A stretch of DNA of 64,000 nt, taken from NCBI GenBank assembly GCA_037481695.1, contig JBBFLE010000011.1:1-64000 (forward strand). Reading direction: 5' to 3'. Under the pieces are notes generated by a model, which was not told the origin of the DNA, did no database searches, and was given only the letters and a program-made list of their open reading frames with translations. This stretch comes from a bacterium. Its GTDB lineage: Bacteria; Desulfobacterota; Desulfocorpusculales; Desulfocorpusculum. Of this stretch, positions 57,481 through 64,000 are shown in pieces (the stretch's first letter is position 1; each line of letters begins with the position of its first letter). The position numbers and the translations under genes were made by a program.

Positions 57481-58325
57481 TGAGGCTGGTCAAGTTCATA
57501 GCCAGGGCAGGAGTGGCCTCACGCCGGGCAGCAGAAGCCCTCATCAAGGAAGGCCATGTCAAGCTCAACGGGAAAGTGGTCAAAGAGCCTGGGATCATGG
57601 TGGATCCAGTGGAAGACCGGGTGCAGGTAAAGAACAAGGAGCTCTCAAGCCCTTTTTCCCCTCTTTACATCCTCTTGAACAAGCCCAAGGGTGTTGTGAC
57701 TACCCTGAGAGACCCCCATGGGCGCACCACAGTGCGGGATCTGTTAAAGGGGATTCAAAGAAGAGTCTTTCCGGTGGGCAGGCTGGACTACCATACAGAA
57801 GGCGTTCTTCTGCTCACCAATGACGGGGAGCTTGCCCAGAAGCTTTTGCACCCCCGCTATCAGCTTGAGCGAACTTACCAGGCCAAGGTCAAGGGGGTTC
57901 CAAGCAAGGCCGCATTGCAAAAGATCAGAACCGGCTTGGAATTGGAGCCAGGGGTAGTAATGAGGGCCAGGGTGCGGGTCTTGAAGCACCTGAAGGCCAA
58001 CTCCTGGTTGGAACTGACCCTGTGCGAGGGTAAATACCGGGAAGTAAGAAGAATGTGTGAAGCCGTGGGCCACCCGGTGCTGGCCCTCAAGAGAACCCGC
58101 TTCGGCCCACTGAGTGTCCAAGGCCTCCCACCTGGCGCCTATCGCCACCTGACCCAACTTGAACTGGATCTATTGCGTAAGACAGTGCATGGGAAAGGAA
58201 ATAATGAGTCTGAATCCAAACAAAGAGCGGGATCGAACAAAAAGCTTGTGCGTGGGAAAAGAGCTCTGGACTCCAAAGGCAAGAAGGGATCACCAGGAAA
58301 AACAGGAGGCTCCTCCAGGAGCTGA
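57477..58325 (+). CDS. rluB: RluB/RsuA-family rRNA pseudouridine synthase
   Basis: The enzyme isomerises a uridine in 23S or 16S rRNA. The 282-residue protein has an N-terminal S4 RNA-binding domain (MRLVKFIARAGVASRRAAEALI, then GHVKLNGKVV). The catalytic domain has LLNKPKGVVTTLRDPHGRTT near 65 and the active-site Asp in FPVGRLDYHTEGVLLLTNDG near 103. LCEGKYREVRRMCEAVGHPV lies near 183. A Lys/Arg-rich tail of about 45 residues ends the protein, as in many RluB proteins. It overlaps scpB by ATGA, a common pairing. Confidence 0.92.
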   Translation: MMRLVKFIARAGVASRRAAEALIKEGHVKLNGKVVKEPGIMVDPVEDRVQVKNKELSSPFSPLYILLNKPKGVVTTLRDPHGRTTVRDLLKGIQRRVFPVGRLDYHTEGVLLLTNDGELAQKLLHPRYQLERTYQAKVKGVPSKAALQKIRTGLELEPGVVMRARVRVLKHLKANSWLELTLCEGKYREVRRMCEAVGHPVLALKRTRFGPLSVQGLPPGAYRHLTQLELDLLRKTVHGKGNNESESKQRAGSNKKLVRGKRALDSKGKKGSPGKTGGSSRS

Positions 58326-58522
58326 TCCGGATTTTACCAAGCCTGAGGGCTGATCCTAGAAAAATTGAAGCTCCTCTCAAGCAAACAGGAGCCAGCGGGG
58401 GAGAAGCAGCTGCGAGTTAAGGAACCTGAGGGGATCCTATTTGGCTGGGGATGATCAGCCCCAGACGCCTGAATAAACAATGGCTCGGGAAAAGCATAGG
58501 AGTCTCGAGGGGAGGTTCTGCC

Positions 58523-60238
58523 ATGGCAGCATCTATTAGGGTGCTACCTCCTGGGGTGATAGATCAGATAGCAGCCGGTGAGGTGGTAGAGAGGCCAGCC
58601 TCGGTCTTGAAAGAACTCCTGGAGAACTCCCTGGATGCAGGTGCCTGCAGGATAGATGTAAGAACAGCCGGGGGCGGCATGGAGCTCATAGAAGTATCAG
58701 ACGACGGTTGCGGGATGGACAGCTCTGATGCTCTCGAGGCCTTCAAAAGACATGCAACCAGCAAGATCAGTAGCCTGGAAGATCTCACACATCTGGGTAC
58801 CCTTGGCTTCAGAGGGGAGGCTCTCTCGTCCATAGCCTCTGTGAGCAGGGTGGAGCTTGTGACTCGGCTTCGTGGAAGCCATGAAGGCACCAGGGTTCTT
58901 GTGGAGGCAGGGGTGATCAAGGAGACCTTGCCCTGGGGTGCTCCCGAGGGGACCATGGTGAGGGTTCAGGGTCTCTTTTACAATGTGCCTGCCCGAAGGA
59001 AATTCTTGAGAACCCAGGCCACCGAGGCCCATCACCTAAGAGAAGTGATGGATCGCATAGCTGTTCTCTACCCTGAGATAGGCTTCAGTTACGAGCATGA
59101 ACAGAGAGGATCCCTGGAGTGGCCCAGTACGGATCAATGGGCCTACAGGCTCAGGCAGGTCCTGGGTGAAGAGTGTTTTTCGAGACTTTTCCATATAAAG
59201 TCCTCTGGGCGCGGATGCAAGGTGTGGGGATACCTCTCGGATCCCAATTATCATCGTTCCACTGCCTCTGGTCTGTGGCTTTACGTGAACAAGAGACCCA
59301 TTCAGGACAGACTCTTACTAGGAGCTGTCATGAGAGGCTATGGGCAGCTCTTGGAAAGGGGCCGCTACCCAGTGGGGGTGATTTGTTTGGAGCTGGATCC
59401 CCGAGAGGTAGACGTCAATGTTCATCCTGCCAAGCGAGAGGTGCGTTTTGCAGATCCCCGGAGAATTCAAGAGGAAGTATACCTATGTGTGAGAAGATTC
59501 TTGAAGGAACAGCCTTGGGTGAGGCCCCTGGAGCTTAGGCTCTCCAGAGATCTGCCCCAGGTCTCGGAAAGCCCGGGGAAGGCCTTTGAGAACCTGCGCT
59601 TGGGCCTGAAGCAGTACGTGGATGCTTCTTTTGGCCTGGAAGCCCAGGAAGACCATACAGATGGAGCACAGCAACAAGAAACTGTCCGATATCTCGGACA
59701 GGCTGCCAAGACGTACCTGCTTTTCGAGACCCGAGATGGGCTCTTGGTGGTTGACCAGCATGCAGCCCACGAAAGGATCTTGTTCGAGGAACTCAAACTC
59801 CAGAGGAAGGCACAACAGGCGCCTTCCCAAAGAGTGCTCTTGAACCAGCTTGTGGAGCTCAATCCTTCCCAGGAGGAGACCCTCCAAGAGATCACAACTC
59901 CATTGAGGGAGTTGGGCTGGGTGATGGAGCCATTCGGACAGGGCTGTTGGAGAATTGTGTCATTGCCATCTTGGGTGGATGCAAGCCGGTGTCAGGAACT
60001 GCTCAAGGAAATACTGGATACAAGAATGGGCAACAAATCTGAAGAACTGGAAGTCTTGCTGGCCGCTTTGGCCTGCCGGGATGCTGTTCGTGCAGGCAGG
60101 CGGATGGGAGCCATGGAGGCCCTTTCCCTCCTGGAGCGAGTGCGTGGAGTCCCGCAATGGGGGCTTTGCCCCCACGGGCGTCCGGTCTTTATCGAGATAC
60201 CGTTTTCGGAGCTAAGAAGGCGCTTCGGAAGAAGCTGA
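58523..60238 (+). CDS. mutL: DNA mismatch repair protein MutL, endonuclease-competent type
   Basis: MutL links mismatch recognition by MutS to strand nicking and removal. The 571-residue protein has the GHKL ATPase motifs (VIDQIAAGEVVERPASVLKEL with the catalytic Glu; SDDGCGMD; ATSKI; GFRGEALSSIASVS) and FYNVPARRKFL near 155. The C-terminal domain has the metal motif VVDQHAAHERILFEE near 412, LACRDAVRAG near 520 and CPHGRP near 550. The DQHA-x2-E-x4-E and CPHGRP motifs mark MutL that cuts DNA itself, as in species lacking MutH. ATG 58523 has GGGGAGG 8 bases upstream. Confidence 0.94.
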   Translation: MAASIRVLPPGVIDQIAAGEVVERPASVLKELLENSLDAGACRIDVRTAGGGMELIEVSDDGCGMDSSDALEAFKRHATSKISSLEDLTHLGTLGFRGEALSSIASVSRVELVTRLRGSHEGTRVLVEAGVIKETLPWGAPEGTMVRVQGLFYNVPARRKFLRTQATEAHHLREVMDRIAVLYPEIGFSYEHEQRGSLEWPSTDQWAYRLRQVLGEECFSRLFHIKSSGRGCKVWGYLSDPNYHRSTASGLWLYVNKRPIQDRLLLGAVMRGYGQLLERGRYPVGVICLELDPREVDVNVHPAKREVRFADPRRIQEEVYLCVRRFLKEQPWVRPLELRLSRDLPQVSESPGKAFENLRLGLKQYVDASFGLEAQEDHTDGAQQQETVRYLGQAAKTYLLFETRDGLLVVDQHAAHERILFEELKLQRKAQQAPSQRVLLNQLVELNPSQEETLQEITTPLRELGWVMEPFGQGCWRIVSLPSWVDASRCQELLKEILDTRMGNKSEELEVLLAALACRDAVRAGRRMGAMEALSLLERVRGVPQWGLCPHGRPVFIEIPFSELRRRFGRS

Positions 60239-60245
60239 GAGGCCC

Positions 60246-61184
60246 ATGGAACATGCAAGAAAAATCTCCCTCGTTGTTCTTTTGGGGCCCACTGCCTCGG
60301 GTAAGACAGAGATATCCTTGGCATGGGCCCAGGCTCTGGGCTGCGAGATTCTAAGCGCTGATTCCATGCAGGTTTACCGGTACATGGACATAGGTACAGC
60401 AAAGCCCACCAGGGAAATGCGGGAGTTGGTCCCTCACCATCTCATAGATGTGGCAGACCCTGATGAGCTGTACAGCGCAGCCCGATTTCAGAGGGAGGCG
60501 GACTTGGCCATCCAGGATGTCCACTCCAGGGGAAAGAGTGTCCTGGTAGTGGCTGGCACAGGCCTTTACCTGAGAGCTCTTACCAGGGGTCTTTTTTCTT
60601 TTACAGGCAGGGACCTGGTGCTTCGCAAGAGGTTGCAGGAGAAAGCTCGCGAAAAAGGGGTGGAGTGCCTTCATGAAACTCTACGCATGGTAGACCCGGA
60701 GGCATCCAGGAGAATCCACCCGCACGATCTCTTTAGGATCATAAGGGCCCTGGAGGTCTTTTATCTAAGTGGTATTCCCATAAGCCAACACCACAGCAGG
60801 CACGCCATGGGGCGGGAGCGCTACAGGATCCTATATCTGGGATTGGAGAGGGAAAGGGCGGAGCTGTTTAAAAGAATAGACAGGCGGGTGGATGAGATGG
60901 CTCACCAGGGCCTTCTGGAAGAGGTCAGGTCTTTGCTGGAGAGGGGTTACTCCCCTGATCTACCCCCAATGAAAGCCCTTGGTTACAGACATATGATAGC
61001 CCATCTAGAGGGCCTGGTTTCTCTGGAAGAAGCATTGAACAAAATGAAGGTGGACACCAGGAAATTTGCCAAGAGACAGCTTACCTGGTTCAAGGCCATG
61101 GACCGGGTGCTTTGGTTTGGGGCCAAAGATCAGGAGATCATCTTGGAGAAGGCCAGATCTTTTCTGGCTGAGCAGAAAACCTGA
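60246..61184 (+). CDS. miaA: tRNA dimethylallyltransferase
   Basis: MiaA adds a dimethylallyl group to A37 of tRNAs reading codons that begin with U. The 312-residue protein has VVLLGPTASGKTEISLAWAQ with the P-loop, CEILSADSMQVYRYMDIGTAKPT near 34-56, and PHHLIDVADPDELYSAARF near 65. VVAGTGLYLRALTRGL lies near 100, and FAKRQLTWFKAMDRVLWFG is at the end. It starts 8 bases after the mutL stop. The mutL-miaA order is common in bacteria, although the usual hfq does not follow here. Confidence 0.95.
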   Translation: MEHARKISLVVLLGPTASGKTEISLAWAQALGCEILSADSMQVYRYMDIGTAKPTREMRELVPHHLIDVADPDELYSAARFQREADLAIQDVHSRGKSVLVVAGTGLYLRALTRGLFSFTGRDLVLRKRLQEKAREKGVECLHETLRMVDPEASRRIHPHDLFRIIRALEVFYLSGIPISQHHSRHAMGRERYRILYLGLERERAELFKRIDRRVDEMAHQGLLEEVRSLLERGYSPDLPPMKALGYRHMIAHLEGLVSLEEALNKMKVDTRKFAKRQLTWFKAMDRVLWFGAKDQEIILEKARSFLAEQKT

Positions 61185-61352
61185 GCTCTCAAGATCACGG
61201 GTCTGGAGCTCCAAGTCTTGAGGTCGGCTTCACTCTATTCAATACGGCTGGGCATACAGGCCATAGGGATTTCTCGGCCTGCTCCATGGGGCCCAAGAGG
61301 CTCTGTACAGGGCGTCATCACTGCAGAGAAGCCCATGAGCCGGCAATACGCC

Positions 61353-61381
61353 TTGACAAGAGGCAGGAAGATTGCTAAAAA
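61353..61381 (+). promoter_or_regulatory. candidate promoter for tRNA-Val
   Basis: TTGACA (61353-61358), a 17-base spacer and TAAAAA (61376-61381) lie about 30 bases before the tRNA. The -10 box matches four of six consensus bases. Confidence 0.5.
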
Positions 61382-61413
61382 AACTTGATATCTTGGGAGG
61401 TAGAAAAGATTGT

Positions 61414-61488
61414 AGGCACGTAGCTCAGGGGGAGAGCGCTACCTTGACGCGGTAGAAGTCGGCGGTTCGAAACCGCCCGTGCCTACCA
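61414..61488 (+). tRNA. tRNA-Val (anticodon GAC)
   Basis: The acceptor AGGCACG pairs with CGTGCCT. The anticodon stem CTACC/GGTAG encloses TTGACGC, giving anticodon GAC. The T arm is GGCGG-TTCGAAA-CCGCC. The 3' CCA is encoded, unlike tRNA-Arg in this window. A run of seven T follows within 2 bases. It lies between miaA and thrS. Confidence 0.96.
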
Positions 61489-61528
61489 TTTTTTTGTCCC
61501 CAAGAGGCTAATTTTGGGAAGGCAACTC

Positions 61529-63442
61529 ATGCCCACTGAAGTGACCCTTTGGGATGGACGAAAACTTACCATTCCAGAAAACTGGACTTTCTCGGAGCTT
61601 GCCCAGAGCGTTTGGAACGGACAGCAGGCCGATTTGGTTGCTGCCAAATTGGACGGAAAGCTGGTGGATCTCTCTTCTCCCATCGGTTCGGCCGGCGGGG
61701 AGGTTTCCTTTGTGGAGGCAGGCTCCCCGGAAGGACTTGAAGTGCTCAGACACAGTACATCGCACCTCATGGCCCAGGCAGTACAGCAGCTTTTCCCCGA
61801 GGTGAAGGTAACCATAGGACCTGCCATTGAAAATGGTTTCTATTATGACTTTGATTATGAAAAGAGTTTCACTCCAGAGGACCTGGAGCGCATAGAGCAG
61901 CGCATGAGGGAACTGGTGCGGATGGACATTCCGGTTCACCGCAGAGTCATGCAAAAGGCCGAGGCATTGGAGTTCTTCCGAAAAAGGGGTGAACCCTACA
62001 AGGTGGAACTCATTGAGGAGATGGGGGATCAGGAGGTCTCCCTTTACGAACAGGGGGATTTCGTGGATCTTTGCCGTGGGCCCCATGTGCCCTCCACTGG
62101 CAGGATAAGAGCTTTTAAGCTCACCAAGGTGGCAGGGGCTTACTGGCGCGGAGATGAGCGCAACCCCATGTTGCAGAGAATTTACGGCACAGCCTTTTCT
62201 ACCCAGGAGGCCTTGGAGGAATATCTTAAGTGGCTGGAGGAGGCTGAGCGAAGAGATCATAGAAGGCTTGGGCGACAACTGGATCTTTTCAGCTTCAGCG
62301 ATGAGGCCGGTGCAGGGCTTGTAATATACCATCCCAGGGGAGCCGTGCTCAGGTGGGTGCTGGAGGAAATAGAGAAAAAAGAACATCTGAAACGCGGTTA
62401 TCAGATGGTCATTGGGCCCCAGATGCTCAGGGCTGAACTTTGGGAACGCTCCGGTCACATGGACTATTACCGCGATTTCATGTATTTTACCGAGAAGGAC
62501 GGGCAGAGCTTTGCCATCAAGCCCATGAACTGCCTGGCCCACATGTTGATTTTTAACTCTCGCATCCGAAGTTACAGGGATCTGCCCATCAGGTACTTTG
62601 AACTGGGTACAGTTCACCGACATGAAAAAACAGGAGTCAGGCATGGCCTGTTGAGGGCAAGGGGTTTCACGCAGGATGATGCGCACCTCTTTTGTGCACC
62701 CCATCAACTTCAGGAAGAGATAAAGGGCATCCTGAGCTTTGTGAAAGACATGATGGGATTGTTTGGTTTCCCCTTCGAGCTGGAGATCAGCACAAGACCA
62801 GAGAAGGCTTTCGGACAGCCAGAGGTGTGGGACAGGGCCACCATAGCCTTGAAACAGGGGCTGGAGGCCATGGGGTATGATTACAAGATCAACGAAGGAG
62901 AGGGCGCTTTTTACGGCCCCAAGATAGACGTCAAGCTCCGAGATGCCTTGCAGCGAAGCTGGCAGTGTGCCACCATCCAGTGCGACTTCTTCCTGCCAGA
63001 GCGTTTTGATTTAACTTACGTGGATGCCGACGGCCAGAGGAAACGGCCGGTGATGCTTCACAGGGTCATATTGGGCTCTTTGGAGAGGTTCATAGGCATA
63101 TTGATAGAGCATTATGCAGGGGCCTTCCCGGTGTGGCTGGCTCCTGTTCAGGCCACTGTGATCAATATTACCGATGCTCAGCGCTCGTATGCCCAACAGG
63201 TGGCAACCCGTCTCAGGGACGAGGGATTCAGGGTGGAGGAGGACCTTCGAAACGAGAAGTTGGGTTTGAAGATTCGTGAGAACCAGCTTCAGAAGGTCCC
63301 TTACATGCTCGTGGTGGGCAACAGGGAGATGGCGCAGGGGGGAGTGTCGGTGCGTAGCCGGGAGGAGGGGGACCTGGGATTCTTTCCACTGGAAGGTTTC
63401 CTGGAGAGAATTCGCATGGAGTCCCGGGTTAGTTTGGGATAG
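61529..63442 (+). CDS. thrS: threonyl-tRNA synthetase
   Basis: The enzyme charges tRNA-Thr. The 637-residue protein has the TGS domain ([20 protein letters not shown] at the start) and the editing domain with [19 protein letters not shown] near 75. [12 protein letters not shown] lies near 182. The class II core has zinc ligands Cys in MNCLAHM near 337, His in [11 protein letters not shown] and His in [12 protein letters not shown] near 515. The anticodon-binding domain begins [20 protein letters not shown] 61529 has AAGG 6 bases upstream. It precedes infC, the usual thrS-infC order. Confidence 0.96.
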   Translation: MPTEVTLWDGRKLTIPENWTFSELAQSVWNGQQADLVAAKLDGKLVDLSSPIGSAGGEVSFVEAGSPEGLEVLRHSTSHLMAQAVQQLFPEVKVTIGPAIENGFYYDFDYEKSFTPEDLERIEQRMRELVRMDIPVHRRVMQKAEALEFFRKRGEPYKVELIEEMGDQEVSLYEQGDFVDLCRGPHVPSTGRIRAFKLTKVAGAYWRGDERNPMLQRIYGTAFSTQEALEEYLKWLEEAERRDHRRLGRQLDLFSFSDEAGAGLVIYHPRGAVLRWVLEEIEKKEHLKRGYQMVIGPQMLRAELWERSGHMDYYRDFMYFTEKDGQSFAIKPMNCLAHMLIFNSRIRSYRDLPIRYFELGTVHRHEKTGVRHGLLRARGFTQDDAHLFCAPHQLQEEIKGILSFVKDMMGLFGFPFELEISTRPEKAFGQPEVWDRATIALKQGLEAMGYDYKINEGEGAFYGPKIDVKLRDALQRSWQCATIQCDFFLPERFDLTYVDADGQRKRPVMLHRVILGSLERFIGILIEHYAGAFPVWLAPVQATVINITDAQRSYAQQVATRLRDEGFRVEEDLRNEKLGLKIRENQLQKVPYMLVVGNREMAQGGVSVRSREEGDLGFFPLEGFLERIRMESRVSLG

Positions 63443-63465
63443 GAATTGGAAAAGGAGGTGGTCAG

Positions 63466-63975
63466 ATAGCCCTGCAGGACACTGCCGTCAACGAGAAGAT
63501 TAGAGCCCCTGAGGTCCGGGTAATTGATCCGGAGGGAAAGCAACTGGGCATAATGACGCGGGAGGCTGCCCTCAAACTGGCGGCTGAGTACGAGCTGGAT
63601 CTGGTGGAAGTCTCGGCCAAGTCGGTACCACCGGTTTGCCGGATAATGGACTATGGGAAGTTCAAGTACCAACAGAGCAAAAAGGTCCAGGAGGCCAAGA
63701 AGAAACAGTCCTACGTCCAAATCAAAGAGGTCAAAGTACGTCCCAAGACCGACGAGCATGATCTCCAGATCAAGATCCGGCAGATGAAAGATTTCCTAGG
63801 CAAAGGCCATAAGGTGAAGGTAAGCCTTATGTTCAGGGGAAGGGAAATCTCTCATCCTGAATTGGCCCATAGGGTGATAGGATTCATAGCCGAGGGGATC
63901 AAGGACGTGGGAAACGTTGAAATGGAGCCTCGTCTGGAAGGCCGCTTCATGACCATGGTGATAGCTCCGCGCTAG
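63466..63975 (+). CDS. infC: translation initiation factor IF-3, apparently starting at AUA
   Basis: IF-3 keeps ribosomal subunits apart and checks start codons. The protein of about 169 residues has the N-terminal domain (VNEKIRAPEVRVIDPEGKQL near 9) and AVSAKSVPP-type linker. MDYGKFKYQQSKKVQEAKKK lies near 62, then the C-terminal KEVKVRPKTDEHDLQIKIRQ. No ATG, GTG or TTG exists at the expected start. AGGAGG (63453-63458) lies 7 bases before an in-frame ATA at 63466, which gives the normal IF-3 length; CTG at 63472 is second choice. The first ATG (63553) would delete 29 conserved residues. E. coli infC uses AUU for self-control by IF-3, so a rare start fits. Confidence 0.92.
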   Translation: MALQDTAVNEKIRAPEVRVIDPEGKQLGIMTREAALKLAAEYELDLVEVSAKSVPPVCRIMDYGKFKYQQSKKVQEAKKKQSYVQIKEVKVRPKTDEHDLQIKIRQMKDFLGKGHKVKVSLMFRGREISHPELAHRVIGFIAEGIKDVGNVEMEPRLEGRFMTMVIAPR

Positions 63976-64000
63976 GCCTGAGCCAGGTACCAGGAAAAGG

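Noticed and set aside
61508-62707. 399-codon minus-strand frame inside thrS
   Set aside because: Pure antisense shadow of threonyl-tRNA synthetase, whose motifs are complete on the plus strand.

Overview
This window reads as a bacterial chromosome segment of moderately high GC. It most likely comes from the former Deltaproteobacteria (Desulfobacterota-like). That is an inference from gene content: two TRAP transporter sets, a lapA-lapB pair with the C-terminal metal knuckle, an EF-G-2-type GTPase, GlcD/GlcF-type flavin and Fe-S oxidoreductases, a Mog/MOSC pair, and a possible selenocysteine codon. No rRNA, CRISPR array, integrase or transposase was seen.

Layout. 1-2 kb: the end of a peptide-type ABC transporter operon (minus strand) with a possibly broken permease. 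2-10.3 kb: mixed metabolic genes (flavin-split-barrel protein, amidohydrolase, FAU-1/DUF402 protein, phosphofructokinase, ACT protein) followed by panB and panE of pantothenate synthesis. 10.4-17.9 kb: one minus-strand operon with a second panB paralogue, a TRAP transporter (dctPQM), a LarA-like 2-hydroxyacid racemase, a DUF1537 acid-sugar kinase and a PdxA2-type dehydrogenase; a glcD-glcF pair diverges from it. This looks like a catabolic unit for a four-carbon or branched hydroxy acid. 21-30.5 kb: housekeeping genes (ffh, psd, pssA, asd, rsmD, coaD, aminotransferase, pepF). 30.6-36.3 kb: peroxiredoxin, a degenerate secreted phosphatase-like protein, tRNA-Arg and a second TRAP set whose large permease carries a frameshift in a G run.

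37-43.9 kb: hflKC, UPF0280, phosphodiesterase, HIT protein, lapA, lapB and a Mut7-C protein. 44.1-49.8 kb: an islet bracketed by two identical 37-bp palindromic repeats. It holds an HD-domain protein, chrA, an MFS transporter, a DUF2148 protein and a chrB split into two overlapping genes. Two divergent promoters inside it each carry a TAAC-N4-GTTA operator. 49.9-54.4 kb: PadR-TauE/SafE pair with an operator, an atypical GcvH-like protein, a thioredoxin-fold gene with an in-frame TGA, and Mog and MOSC proteins. 54.5-64 kb: EF-G-2, then scpB, rluB, mutL, miaA, tRNA-Val, thrS and infC, the last apparently starting at AUA.

Main points for follow-up: the hydroxy-acid operon with its extra PanB, the candidate selenoprotein at 52357-52638, the repeat-flanked chromate islet with twin operators, and suspected homopolymer frameshifts (33.4, 52.1 and 52.8 kb) that could be sequencing errors or real decay.
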